Counted from the first letter of the stretch, positions 44,029 to 54,748 are shown. The stretch: 64,000 nucleotides of DNA from Ichthyophis bannanicus (GCA_033557465.1 CM066033.1:389243289-389307288); one strand, 5' to 3'. Translations and numbers: made by a program. The notes: generated by a model from the letters alone, not told the origin.

Positions 44029-45384
44029 CTACCACTCGTGGGGCTGCAGTATCCTGCTCAATCTGTCTGCCAGGTAGTTGTCCTGGCCCGGAAGGTACAC
44101 AGCCCTGAGGAGCATGTTGTGCTTGAGGGCAAAAGAACAAAGGTCCTGAGCTTCCCGACAAAGGATCCTGGACCCAGTTCCACCCTGTTTGTTCACATAA
44201 AACATGGCAACTTGGTTGTCTGTCTGAATCAGGACAGACTGGTGAGCCAGGGTAGGAGTGAAAGCTTTGTGTGCTAAGCGAATAGCTCTGAGTTCTAGGA
44301 GATTGATCTGCTGTGCAGCCTCCCAGGGAGACCACAGACCATGGGTGCACTTGCCCAGACAATGCGCTCCCCAGCCTTGCAGGGAGGCATCTGTTGTGAG
44401 AATCACTGTGTACCTTGGAATCTGAAAGGGCACCCCTTTCAGCAGATTGGGTGGGTGTAGCCACCAGCTGAGGGAGTGCAGAAATGGTCTGGACATCCTT
44501 ATCCTGTCTCTGAGGCTGCCAGTGGCCTGTGACCACTGAGTCCGAAGGCACCACTGTGCAGGCCTCATATGGAGCCTGGCATTGGGGGTCACATGTACTG
44601 TGGAAGCCATGTGGCCTAGGAGCCGCAGGCAGAGTCTGGCGGAGACCAGGGACCTGCTGAGAAACTGCCTTGCCATCAACCTTCGGGCTCTGTTTTCTGG
44701 CAAGAATGCCTTTGCCAGGAGAGAGTCCAACCGGGCCCCTATGAACTCAAAGTTCTGGGAAGGGAGCAAAGTGGACTTTGCAAAGTTTATGACAAACCCC
44801 AGGCTTTGCAGAAGAGCAATGGTCCTGAGTGTGGCTTGATTGGCCTCCTGACCTGTCTGACCCCTGATGAGCCAGTCGTCCAGATAGGGGAAGACAAAGA
44901 TGCCCTGATTTCTAAGACTCTGGGGGCAGGAGGTGAGGCCGAAAGGCAGCACTCTGTACTGATAATGGTTTCCTCCCACAATGAACCTGAGGTACCTTCT
45001 GTGGTCTGGATGAATGAGGATGTGAGTGTACGCATCCTTAAGATCTAAGGAGCATAGCCAATCTCCCTGCTGGAGGTAGGGCTGAAGGGTTCCAAGAGTA
45101 AGCATCTTGAACTTTTCCTTCACTAGAAACTTGTTGAGCTTCCTGAGGTCCAAAATGGGACGAAGGCCACCGGTTCTTTTGGGCACCAGGAAATACCTGG
45201 AGTAGAATCCGTGACCTTGCAAGTGGGGAGGCACAGGCTCCACCGTCCTGTCCACCAACAGACCCTGAAGCTCCTGACGGAGAAGGTTTGTGTGCAGAGG
45301 AGGCCTTGGAGGCTCCCCTGGAAAATATGGGGGTGGCAGTTGGTGGAAATGGAGGGCATAGCCCCTGTGGATGATGTCCAGCAC
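44029..45384 (-). CDS. DIRS 'E' reverse transcriptase-RNase H, open, with internal deletion
   Basis: This is a 451-codon open frame. RT blocks are FLVPKRTGGLRPILDLRKLN, WLCSLDLKDAYTHILI (palm Asp), HYQYRVLPFGLTS, FVFPYLDDWLIRG (YLDD) and FEFIGARLDS. RNase H follows with LTTDASLQGWGAHC, INLLELRAIRLA, LIQTDNQVAMFYVNK and NYLADRLSR, so all four acidic residues are present. Compared with 'A', eleven codons between LPFGLTS and LRNQGIF are missing: a 34-base loss and a one-base gain nearby restore the frame. That segment includes the conserved APRVFTKCL motif, so activity is doubtful. The frame ends in the linker; the recombinase continues in another frame through 44554-43616. Confidence 0.85.
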   Translation of the reverse strand: MLDIIHRGYALHFHQLPPPYFPGEPPRPPLHTNLLRQELQGLLVDRTVEPVPPHLQGHGFYSRYFLVPKRTGGLRPILDLRKLNKFLVKEKFKMLTLGTLQPYLQQGDWLCSLDLKDAYTHILIHPDHRRYLRFIVGGNHYQYRVLPFGLTSCPQSLRNQGIFVFPYLDDWLIRGQTGQEANQATLRTIALLQSLGFVINFAKSTLLPSQNFEFIGARLDSLLAKAFLPENRARRLMARQFLSRSLVSARLCLRLLGHMASTVHVTPNARLHMRPAQWCLRTQWSQATGSLRDRIRMSRPFLHSLSWWLHPPNLLKGVPFQIPRYTVILTTDASLQGWGAHCLGKCTHGLWSPWEAAQQINLLELRAIRLAHKAFTPTLAHQSVLIQTDNQVAMFYVNKQGGTGSRILCREAQDLCSFALKHNMLLRAVYLPGQDNYLADRLSRILQPHEW

Positions 45385-45486
45385 CCAACTGTCCCCGGTG
45401 ATAAGGGGCCACTGGTGGGCAAAGAGGGGAGACGACCTCCTGTGCAGGGTTGGGAGAGCAGTGGAGGAGAGGCTATGCTCAAGGAG

Positions 45487-47416
45487 TCAAAAGACCCCAC
45501 CCTGCTGAGAGGTAGCAGGGGCCTGAGGCTTGGGGGTCCTCTGCCTACGGGGCCCATTACCCTGGCCCTTGGCTTGCTGACCCTGGGGGGCAGCTTGGGC
45601 AGCCTGATATTGTGGGTACTGTTTGTAGGCAGTGCCCTTCCTCGGGTAAAAGGGCTTTTTACCAGAGCCCTTCTTTTTATGAGAAGGAGCAGAGGTCTTC
45701 CTCGACAGCCTTGTCCGGGTGAGGTGCTCGGTCTCGAGCTGAGCGGCCTTCTCGGTCATGGGCTTGCCAAACAGGTTTTCACCTCGGCAAGGGACATCGA
45801 CCAACTTGTCCTGAACCCATGGCTCGAGGTCCGATGACTGCCGCCATGCCTGGCGTCAAGCCGCGATGCCGGCTGCCGCAACTCGGGCCGAAGCCTCGAA
45901 GCCATCGTAGGCGGCGCGGGACATTAACTTCGAGCAGTCCCGAATCCCCGAGAACAAGGACTTAAATCTCTGCAAGGGTTCCCCAGAGAGACCAGCAGAG
46001 AACCCGGCCAACTCCTTGGCCAGATCCCGCAAGTACATGCCCATGTACAGCTGGGTAGGACTGGACACAGCAAGCAAGCATCGAGCCCTGGAAGCACTTT
46101 CTACCGACGCCATCGAGGTTTCGGGCCTCCCTGCCAGGAGGCACCGCGGAGTGCATCTTCTGGCTCTTCAGACGATGCATGGCCGATTCCACAACCATGG
46201 AATGGTGTGGTGTGGTAGCTGTGCCTTCTGAAAACCAGGGCTCTTCCGGAGTTGATAGATCGAATCGACTCGCTTGCTAAGAACCGGCGCCGAGGCCAGT
46301 GCCTCCCACATATGGAAGAGGAGCCGTTCCAGCATCGGAGGAACCGGGACAGTAAAGGCCTCCTTCGGAGGAGAGTCATACTGGAGCGCCTCGAGCTCTT
46401 CAGCTCGAGGCTCTTCCTTGGGATCCGCCGGAATTGCCAAGGCAGTGGCCATATCCCGGACGAACTCCGAGAACCGGGTGTCCTTCGGGGGGGACCTACT
46501 CCGGGGCTCAGACTGCGGTGTGTCCGAAGGGACGCACCGAGTCTTGAAGGTATCAGGAGACTCCTCGTCCTCCGTCTCCCAAGCCTACTAGTCCGAGGAA
46601 GAGTCGGGGTCCGAACCCGCGGGGCCCTGGAGCACCCGCCCCGACGCCGGAAGAACCGGCGTCGATGCCCTTGGTCCCGAACGGGAGGTCGAGGGAGACC
46701 GTGACCGAGGTCGACTCCGAGCCACGATGGACTCGAGTATCGGCTCGGTCTCCGGGGTCAACTTCGACGTCGATGTCCCGGTGGTCGGGGCAGATGCACC
46801 AGACAGGCTGGCCATCAGTGCCCGCTGCTGCTCCATGAAGGCAGACAATCTGCTCTCCAAGGCGGTCATCCTGAGACCCAGCTCGGGAGACGCAGCAGCC
46901 ACCGACTTGGGTCCCGGCGGCGGCGGCGGCGCCGGGCCCGACGTCGGCTCCCTGGGAGGAGAGTCCACGAGGACTACGGGGCTTACGTGTCCAGCAGACT
47001 CCGGCTCCACACGAGGAACTTTGGCAGGCTTCTCTGGTTCCACGGGCCCAGGGCGACGGTCGGGGGTCTTAGACCTGGCCTTCGAGGAGCCAGGGACCTC
47101 CTCCTCCGACGCCCTCATGAGCCGTTTCTTCCTCTTGCGTTCCCGGTCGGGGGACCCCGTCCGAGGAGCTTCGACGGCGCTCGGGATCAGAATCCCGAGA
47201 TGTCGAGGCCCGGGCCTGGCTGGAGGCTGAGTCTGAGAAAAGCCTTTCCTTTTGCTGCTGGCGACTTCGTAGTGCCTTGGAAGACATCTTTCCACAGGCC
47301 TCGAACGACTTAGGATCGTGGTCGGGGCCGAGGCACCGAAGGCAGCAGTCATGTGTGTCGGTGAGAGACATTAGTTTCTTACACCGATCATACTTCTTAA
47401 AACCGCTGGAAGCCAT
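45487..47416 (-). pseudogene. DIRS 'E' Gag, frameshift and stops
   Basis: The ATG at 47416 opens MASSGFKKYDRCKKLMSL; the first finger Cys is changed to Tyr. DTHDCCLRCLGPDHDPKSFEAC follows, with a second Cys changed to Phe, so the finger is damaged. A shift near 47200 leads to the frame 47352-46588, with the Ser/Pro middle. A stop at about 46588, further shifts, and the fragments 46452-46168 and 46113-45856 carry the LAP2alpha-like domain. 45804-45487 is the basic C-terminus. Compared with 'A' several breaks differ, so decay occurred after the two copies split. Confidence 0.85.
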
Positions 47417-47830
47417 CGGGGAAAAAAAGAGTCCCCGCGAGGTCAAAGGACCGGCCTTCCAGGGAAAAATGGAAAAAAGGGCGCGAACGCCAGCCACGAA
47501 GGGCAAAAACCGAAAAAGAAGAATCGGGCTCGATACCGGTGTACCGAACCCGGCGGGAGGGGAACCGGCGTCGAACCGGGAGAAAAGAAAATAGCAAAAA
47601 TCGCTGAAAAATCTAATTTTAACCGGGAAAACTGGACACATGTCCGGTGGGCTTCACGGAAAAAAAGAGACTGAGGTAAGATGGCACCTTTAGGCGGGAA
47701 GGGAACCGCGCATGCGTGCCTGCATTCCCAAAGGCTTTCATAGAAAGCTGGGGAAATGCTCCGCTGGGGCTTCATAGGCGCCGATGACACCCATATGTGA
47801 GGACTGACTTCCTGCTTGGTCCTGGAGAAT
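47417..47830 (-). repeat. DIRS 'E' 5' leader and terminal inverted repeat
   Basis: Non-coding leader. 47680-47828 is the inverted copy of 42130-42280, ending at CACCCATATGTGAGGACTGA and TGCTTGGTCCTGGAGAA. Confidence 0.8.
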
Positions 47831-47989
47831 TACGCTTTCTCCGGGAACAAGCAGGAAGTCAGTCCTCACATATGGGACTCCCCAGCTACAGGCTACTGAA
47901 AGGCCATAGCAAAAAACAACACGTCTCCTTCAAGGGAAGCCGCGAGCATCAGCAATTGAGTCTGTAGTTACAGACTACAGTAGGACTCG

Positions 47990-48970
47990 TATGTCTAGTC
48001 AGAACGAGCCTGAACACAGAAGGATCAGAGGGTAGGATTTGCCATAATCCCAAAAAGGTTACGGAGCACATCCTGGCCGAAGGCACTATCCCGTCGGGAC
48101 TCTCTTTCCAGACCATAACGGGCTGCGAAGGTATGGACTGAAGACCAGGTGGCGGCTTGGCAGATGTCCACCATCGGGACAGAGCGCAGGTTTGCCACCG
48201 AAGCTGCCAAGGCCCTGACACGATGTGCCGTGACGCGGCCTTCCAGCGGGAGCCTTGCCTGCTCATAAGCGAGGGTGATAGTCTGCCACCCATGTGGACA
48301 CTGTACGTTTGGTCACCACCTCCGCCAGACGACTGGGGTCGTACGAGATGAAAAGCTGAGCAGTTTTTTGGTGGCCCTGAGTATGCTGGATGTAGGACAA
48401 GGCCCTCTTACAGTCCAGAGTGTGACGTACCGTCTCACCCCTACTGGTATAAGGTCTTGGAAAGAAGGTTGAGATGGAAAGACAACACCACCTTCGGAAA
48501 GAATTTAGGATGCGTGCAGAGCACCACCCTGTTCTTAAAGAACATGGTATAGGGCACCTCTGCTACTAGGGCCTGAAGCTCGCTGACACTGCGTACGGAG
48601 GTGAATGTGACCAGGAATGCCACCTTCCACGAGAGGTATCAGAGGTGGAAGGTAGCCAGAGGCTCAAAGGGCAGGCGAGTGAGCTGCCCAATACCACATT
48701 GAGGTCCCACTCTGTCACCGGAGGGCAAACTGGGGGCTTTGATAGCAGACCCTTACAAAGCGGGTCACCAGCGACTGGACCAAGAGGGGTTTGCCATGCA
48801 CTGGGTGGTGTTGCGCCGCCAGGGCACTGAGGTGCACCCTGACGGAGTTAGACTTAAGCCCGGATTGTGAGAGGTGGAGAAGGTACTGTAACACCAATCC
48901 CACTGGGCAAGAGAACGGGTCCATCCCGTGCTCTGCACGTCAAGATGAAAACCTGCACCATTTGAGAATG
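47990..48970 (-). pseudogene. DIRS 'F' tyrosine recombinase (decayed)
   Basis: Frame 48924-48715 holds part of the DNA-binding domain (VLQYLLHLSQSGLKSNSVRV). 48623-48441 has the first Arg changed in context (SVRSVSELQALV). 48210-48025 has the end of the catalytic domain (ATWSSVHTFAARYGLERES), in which the usual HYC is RYG but the Tyr remains. The HxxR motif lies in the frame shared by 48293-47949. Several frame breaks are present. Confidence 0.8.
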
Positions 48971-49050
48971 TAAGCTTTCCTAGTGGAAGTCTAATGAGAG
49001 GCTAGCAGGATTCTCCTCTAACTCAGCCGAAAGGTTGAAAGAGGCTAGGG

Positions 49051-50256
49051 TCACTCATCAGCCACGTTGTCAGTAACAGGGGTGCAGAAGTAACGTTGGG
49101 GTGCAGAAGAAAGCCCCACTCTTGAGATAGGAGCTCTGGAGAGTTCCCCAACGAGATGGGGGTCTCCACCGATCATCAGAGAAGTAGCAGGAACCATGGT
49201 TGCCTGGGCCAAGGAGGGTCTCAGGATTAAGAGGGTCCTGAACAAGGTTTTGGCAATCAGCGGCATGGGAGGGAAGGCGTATATGAGGCCCTCCGACCAT
49301 GAGACCAGGAACGCGTCTGCTGCCACCCTAGAGAGGTGAGCCTGCCGGAAGCAGAAGCGGGGCAACTGAAAGTTGTCCGGGGTGGCGAACAGGTCCATCA
49401 TGGGCTCCCCCCAGAGCTGGAAAAGCTGACTGGCTACCCTGGGGTCGAGCTGCCACTCGTGCAGTTGGAGGACTCTGATCAATCTGTCGGCCAGTAGGTG
49501 GTTCTTGCCTGACAGAAATACTGCCCGCAGGAGTATACCCTGTCGGACTGCATAGGAGCAGAGGGCACAAGACCCCGTGCCCCCCCCCTCCCCCCGCTTG
49601 ATCACACAGAACATCGCCACCTGGTTGTCCGTCTGGACCAACATCGGCTGATGACGTAGGCAGTGGCAAAAAGCTCAAAGGGCTAAGTATATTTCCCATA
49701 ATTCTAGGAGGTTGATCTGCTGGATGCTTTCGTCCTGTGACCAGCTGCCCTCGGTGCAGAGTTCCTCTCAGTGGGCTCCCCAGCTGAGCAGGAAGGCATC
49801 TGTGGTTAGGACCTTAAAGGGACTCAGAGCTTGGAAAGGCATCCCGCCTTGACACAATGGGGAGTCGTCTGCCACAAGGTCAGAGAGTCTTCCAACTGGC
49901 GGGTCAGAGTTTGCCCTGGAGGAGCCCCATGGCCTGTGTCCATTGGTCCTGAAGGCACCACTGCGCGGCCCCCTCATGTGGAGGCAGGCGTCTGGAGTGA
50001 AGTGGACCATGGAAGCCATGTGCCCAAGGAGGCGCAAGAGCCGCCGAACAGGCACAGAGGGACGGTGCTGTACATCCAGTACCAGCCCTGAGGTGGTCGG
50101 CTTGGTCCCCGGGCAGAAAGGCCTTTTCTTTGAGGGTGTCCAGTCCGGCCCCGATGAACTCCAGACATTGTGTTGGAAGGAGGTGAGACTTGAGGTAGTT
50201 ATCATAAATCCCAAGTGCTGCAGGACCTGGATAGTGCGTGCAGTCGCCTGCTGCAC
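49051..50256 (-). pseudogene. DIRS 'F' RNase H and linker (decayed)
   Basis: The frame 49644-49051 has LVQTDNQVAMFCVIKR (RNase H second Asp). HLLADRLIR follows, then the linker PMMDLFATPDNFQLPRF and EGLIYAFPPMPLIAKTLF. A C-rich slippage site (about 49580-49597) adds GEGGG codons. 50256-49768 carries the RT thumb (ASMVHFTPDACLHMRG) and LTTDAFLLSWGAH, where the RNase H start is. Confidence 0.75.
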
Positions 50257-50276
50257 CTCTAAAGCCGTGCCTCCCT

Positions 50277-50781
50277 TTATGAGCTAATTATCCAAGTAGC
50301 AGAAGACAAAGACCCCCTGAAGGTGGCCGTAACTGCCAGGCATTTTTCTGAAGACCCTTGTGGCGGAGGCCAAGCTGAAAGGCAGCACCCTGTACTGGTA
50401 GTGCCTGCCCCCCACCATGAACCACAGGTACTGCCTGTGGTTGGGGTGAATGAGGATGTCAAATCCAAGGAGCATAACCAATCTCCCTGCTGGAGGTAAG
50501 GCAACAATGTTCCAAGGGAGAGCAACTTGTACGTCTCCCTCACCAGGAACATGTTGAGGTTGCACAGGTCGAGGATGGGCCTTAGGCCTCCAGTTTTTTT
50601 TGGCACAAGGAAGTACCTTGCCCTTAAGATGGTGGGGCACTGGTTCCACCGCTTTGTCCTCGAGAAGATGTGCAAGTTCCTTCAGTAGAAGAAATCGGTG
50701 GAGGGAAGACCTGAGGAGCTCTACTGGAAAATAAGGGGGAGGTGTCTGAGTCAGATGGAGGAGGTAACCCTCTTTGACCAC
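50277..50781 (-). pseudogene. DIRS 'F' reverse transcriptase (decayed)
   Basis: Overlapping frames carry RYFLVPKKTGGLRPILDLCN and GDWLCSLDLT (50675-50277), and HPNHRQYLWFMVGGRHYQYR with FCYLDN where YLDD is expected (50781-50284). The second catalytic Asp of the box is thus Asn, and the frames shift between blocks. It cannot be active. Confidence 0.78.
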
Positions 50782-51057
50782 CCAAAGTGCCTAGGAATCG
50801 GTGGTGATGGGTAGCCACCTTTGGGCATAGTGGATCAGATACCCCCCTGTGGGCTACAGACCTCCTTGGGATGGAGAGGCTATGTCCAAGGAGTCAAAAG
50901 CTCCCCCCTGGCTGGAACGGGGCCAGCACCTGGGGTTTGGGAGCCTTCTGCTTACGAGGGCCAAGCCCATGTCCCTTGGCCTGCTAGGGAACCTGGGAGG
51001 CCTGAAAAAGGTGAGTAGTTTCTGTAAGCATCCCCATTCCTTGGGTAAAAGGACTTC

Positions 51058-52824
51058 TTACCAGAGCCTTTCTATCGGGGAGGGGCAGCGGTCTTTTTGG
51101 AGAGTCTGGTCCTCATCATGAACTCTGCTTCCAGCTTGGCAGCCTTGTCTGTTATGGGTTTGCCAAAGAGGTTCTCCTTGGCACGGGACATTGACCCATT
51201 GCTCGAGGTTGGACGACTGTAGCCAAGCCTGGCGCCAGGCACCGATACCCGCCACCACTACTTGAGCGCCGACTCAATCAATCATTGGCTGTCCGAGACA
51301 CAAACTTGGAACACTCACAGACTGCCTTGGTCAGGTTCCTGAACCACTGCAGGGGTTCCTCGGACAGATCAGATGAGAACCTGGTGAGTTTCTTGGCCAA
51401 GTCTCTAAGGTACATGCCCATGTACAGCTGGTAGGCCTGGATGCAGCCGATTAGCATCAAGCCCTGATAACACTTTCTTACGAGGGCATCCAAGGCGCGT
51501 GCCTCCCTGCCAGGGAGCACTGAGGAGTGTGTCTTCTGACTCTTCAGTCGATGCATGGCCAACTCCACTACCATGGAGTTGTGCGGCAGCTGTGACTTCT
51601 GGAAGCCCAGGCTCAGGCGGACTCAATACATCAAGTTGAGCTGCTTGCTCACCACACCAACACAGGCGCCAGTGTTTCCCACATGCAGAGCATCAGCCAT
51701 CCCAAGATGTGAGAGGGATGGCACTGTGGGTGATTTCCTTGGAAGGGCCTCATACTGGAGCATTTCTAACTCATCCACTCGAAAGTCCTCCGATTCTGTC
51801 AGAAATGCTAGGGCCTTGGACATGTCCTTGACAAAGTCAAGGAACCCCATGTCCTCCGGCGGAGTTTGCACCGGAGCTCCAAAACAGGGGAGTCCGAAGG
51901 GACATTGCAGTAGTGATGGGTGTCGGGCAACTCCTCATCCTGTCTCCCACTCAGAGTAGTCCGTAGATGACTCGAAGGATGATCTGTGGGCAACGGGGCC
52001 AACCTTGGCTCATGGCCCTCTGAGGCCCTGTGGCCGATGCTCCGTGCACTGGCTGGAGACGATCGCAGCCCCATCAAGAAGGAACCAGATCGAGACCTCA
52101 GCAGAGGATTGACTCGAGGCCGAAGGACCTCAAGGATCAGCTCGACCTCTGGGGATGTCTTCGACATTAAGGGCCCGGTGGTCGAGGCAGATAAACCAGT
52201 AGTACCGGACAACAGCACCCGCAACTGGTCCATGAACACAGACAAACTGCATTCCAGGGCTGCCATTCTGAACTCCAAGCCAGAAGGCTACACAGCCATC
52301 GGCGCGGGAACAGAAGGACTCAGGCCCGATGCCGGTTCCCCAAAGGGGATTCTCTGACGATGATGGTGTCTGACAACCGAGGTCAATCAGAGGTCGATTC
52401 CTTTCGGGAGATCTTTGCAAGCCGCTCCCTTTCTGATCCCTCGGAGAAACGTCTTGAACTGTGGGATCTGGTTCGGGATATACCTGGTCTGTGGGATCCA
52501 CTAAGGAATGCCGCCTTCGAGATTTTCTTCTTCTTCTTGGGTTCCCTCGAGAGAGAACCCCTTTCTGAAGAACCATAGGGCCGCTCGGGTTCGGGGGGAC
52601 CCACCTGCGATGAGGCCCTGGCCTTCGGAGGCACCGGGGACTCAGGGAAAGACTTATTGTGCTGCTGCTTGTGGCTCTTGAGGGCCTTGCTGGACATCTT
52701 TTTGTAGAGACCACATGTTGTAGGGTCGTGGTTCGGCCCTGGGTAGCGAAGGCAGCAGTCATGTGTGTTGGTCAAGGACAATTTTGGAACACCAATCACA
52801 TTTCTTGAAGCCACTGGCAGCCAT
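51058..52824 (-). pseudogene. DIRS 'F' Gag (decayed)
   Basis: It starts at the ATG at 52824 (MAASGFKKCD context). The finger part NTHDCCLRYPGPNHDPTTCG is visible, with CLRCLGPDH altered. Further frames 52762-52130 and 52278-51808 carry the Ser/Arg middle, and 51574-51278 the LAP2alpha-like domain (MVVELAMHRLKSQKTHS, YQLYMGMYLRDLAKKLTR). 51258-51058 ends it (WRQAWLQSSNLEQW). Six or more breaks. Confidence 0.8.
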
Positions 52825-53190
52825 GGGAGTAAAATGTACCCCAGCGAGGTCGAAAACACACTAGGGCTGTCAGCTGGAAAAAAGGCGCGAAGATGCTAAA
52901 AATGAAACATTACAAAAACGAACCCGAACTCAATGCCGAGACAGCGAGGTGTGGTGGAGAAGAGTGCCAGTGCAGTAGTGGAGGAGAGTATGAAACACTT
53001 GATTTTTTTCTCCCGAGTTTCATGCAGACGTCTGAAGGGCTCCATGGAAAAAAGGAGACTGAGCAACATCGCACCCTTTGGCAGGAAGGGGACCATGCAT
53101 GCTTTGAAAGCTGGGGGATGCTTCCGCAAGGGCTCCGTCGGTGCCAAAACCCATAAGTGTGGACTGACTTTCTGCTTGTTCCCGGAGAAA
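52825..53190 (-). repeat. DIRS 'F' 5' leader and terminal repeat
   Basis: Non-coding. The end (CATAAGTGTGGACTGACTTT, then CTGCTTGTTCCCGGAGAAA) is the inverted partner of the sequence at 47835-47870. Confidence 0.75.
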
Positions 53191-53214
53191 GTACAGACTT
53201 ATATAGGCACACAT

Positions 53215-53292
53215 ATTACATATATATATAATATATACATACACATATACATACATACATACACATATACATATATATACACACACACACCT
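53215..53292. repeat. TA/CA microsatellite
   Basis: Runs of (TA)n, (CATA)n and (CA)n lie in the short gap between DIRS 'F' and DIRS 'G'. Confidence 0.95.
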
Positions 53293-53351
53293 TTCTGAAT
53301 CAAACAAGGTGGCTAAAATGAATTACAAACACTTATACACAACAGTGAAAG

Positions 53352-53740
53352 CGTAGTTACTCACCTGTAACAGGTGATCTCCGGGAACAGCAGGAATTTA
53401 GTCTTCACATATCGGTATCGTCAGTACTGACGGAGCCTGCGCGGGAACGCTCCCCAGCATCCAATTAGAAAGCTTATGGGAGCATCCCACAGAGCATGCG
53501 TGCTGTCTTCCCGCCTTACCCAACTGCCTCTCTCCAGTTGACTTTAAAGCTGAGACAAAGAGAGAGAGAGAGGGAAAGAGAAAGAGATAGAGAGATACAA
53601 CTCCTAGGGGAGGTGGGTGGGTTGTGAAGACTAAATTCCTGCTGTTCCCAGAGATCACCTGTTACAGGTGAGTAACTATGCTATCTCCAGGAACAAGCAG
53701 GAATATAGTCTTCACATATGGGGAATCCCTAGCTTTAGAT
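53352..53740 (-). repeat. DIRS 'G' 3' terminal hairpin and internal complementary region
   Basis: CACCTGTAACAGGTG at 53362-53376 and CACCTGTTACAGGTG at 53656-53670. The arms match through GATCTCCGGGAACAGCAGGA and its complement. The internal complementary region follows from about 53683. Confidence 0.9.
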
Positions 53741-54507
53741 GCCAGGGAGACACCCCAGAAGTTGTGTGTCCCTGTGAAAGGGCTCCACTTACCCCATGGA
53801 TCTCTGGCATCCAGAGATGGCAGATAGGAGTTGATTAGGTATGGAACAGGTGTTGGAGAACAAGCCTGACCAAACAAGGCATCCCGGCGGAAGTCCTTGT
53901 CCAAGCAGTAATGGGCTGTGAAGGTATGAACCGAGGCCCAACTGGCTGCTCGAAAGATGTCGTCGATAGACACAGAGTGCAGATGAGCCATTGAGGCTGC
54001 CATGGCTCTCACATTGTGAGCTGTGACATGGCCCTCCATAGGAAGATTCTTACTCTGATAGGTAAACGAAATACACTGTGCAATCCAGTTGGACAGTGTT
54101 CTCTTGGAGACTGGAAGTCCCAAATGAGAAGGATCAAAAGCAACAAAGAGTTGAGAGGACTTTCTATGTTGCTGTGTTCTTTGCAAGTAAAAGGCTAAAG
54201 CTCTTTTACAGTCCAAAGTATGAAGATTTCTTTCTGCATTTAATGCATGAGGCCTTGGAAAAAACACAGGCAGGTAGACCGCTTGGTTAAGATGAAAAGG
54301 CGAGACCACCTTTGGCATAAAGTATGGATGAGTCCTAAGGACTACCTTGTCATGATGGAACCTTGTATAAGGTGGATCAGCCACTAGTGCCTGCAACTCA
54401 CTGATGTGACGTGCTGATGTGATTGCAATGAGAAAGATAACCTTCCAGGAAAGGAATTTCAAGAAGTAGTAGATAAGGGTTCGAAAGGTGGCTTCATGAG
54501 TGGCCAA
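53662..54507 (-). CDS. DIRS 'G' tyrosine recombinase, catalytic half
   Basis: This is a 281-codon open stretch. The catalytic residues are Arg 33 (SARHISELQAL), H164-x-x-R167 (TAHNVRAMAAS) and Tyr 200 (FTAHYCLD). Its normal end after FGQA is replaced by about 70 codons that run into the internal complementary region and hairpin, so a shift or loss of the stop has extended it. The N-terminal half is in another frame (55402-54749), with a break near 54510-54740. The catalytic core itself looks complete. Confidence 0.82.
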   Translation of the reverse strand: MATHEATFRTLIYYFLKFLSWKVIFLIAITSARHISELQALVADPPYTRFHHDKVVLRTHPYFMPKVVSPFHLNQAVYLPVFFPRPHALNAERNLHTLDCKRALAFYLQRTQQHRKSSQLFVAFDPSHLGLPVSKRTLSNWIAQCISFTYQSKNLPMEGHVTAHNVRAMAASMAHLHSVSIDDIFRAASWASVHTFTAHYCLDKDFRRDALFGQACSPTPVPYLINSYLPSLDARDPWGKWSPFTGTHNFWGVSLASKARDSPYVKTIFLLVPGDSIVTHL

Positions 54508-54748
54508 GAACCAGGTTTAAGTCCCATGCCACCGGTGGTGGCTTAATGGGAGGCTTAGTTAGAAGGCAGCCTCTCATCAATCTTGCTATAAGAGGATGGG
54601 AGGAAATAGGTTGTCCATTTAAAGGCTTGAAAGAACCTGCAATAGCACTCAAATGGACTCTTACTGAGTTAGTTTTAAGTCCTGCATTGGATAAATGAAG
54701 GAGATATTCCAGTAATGATTCCAGAGGTATCGCAAGGGGGCTAAGACC

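Larger units (their letters stand above)
42105..47830 (-). mobile_element. DIRS retrotransposon 'E', nested in 'F'
   Basis: It is about 5.7 kb and of the same family as 'A'. The order is gag (47416-45487), RT-RNase H (45384-44029), linker and recombinase (to 42581). The right terminal repeat ends at 47830. Its left end starts directly at AGAGTAGGTGTTCTCC, without the outer GTTACTCACCTGTAAC of other copies, and the inner partner is complete (42386-42400). Confidence 0.92.
41781..53190 (-). mobile_element. DIRS 'F', decayed, split by DIRS 'E'
   Basis: The terminal hairpin (41781-42104) is followed by 'E'. 'F' resumes at 47831 with GCTTTCTCCGGGAACAAGCA, the normal continuation of the hairpin's inner edge. 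Genes on the minus strand in order are gag (52824-51058), RT (50781-50277), RNase H and linker (50256-49051) and recombinase (48970-47990). The right terminal repeat ends at 53190. Coding frames are heavily broken. Confidence 0.85.

Noticed and set aside
43616..44554. 312-codon minus-strand frame in DIRS 'E'
   Set aside because: It overlaps the RNase H and linker in the wrong frame for most of its length. Only its last part matches the linker.
45211..45837. 208-codon plus-strand frame
   Set aside because: Antisense of RT and gag in DIRS 'E', with a matching shadow at 18340-18813 in 'A'.
15041..53670. Regularly repeated palindromes as a CRISPR-like array or satellite
   Set aside because: The copies lie kilobases apart and always at DIRS termini in inverted pairs, in a vertebrate genome. 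They are terminal repeats.
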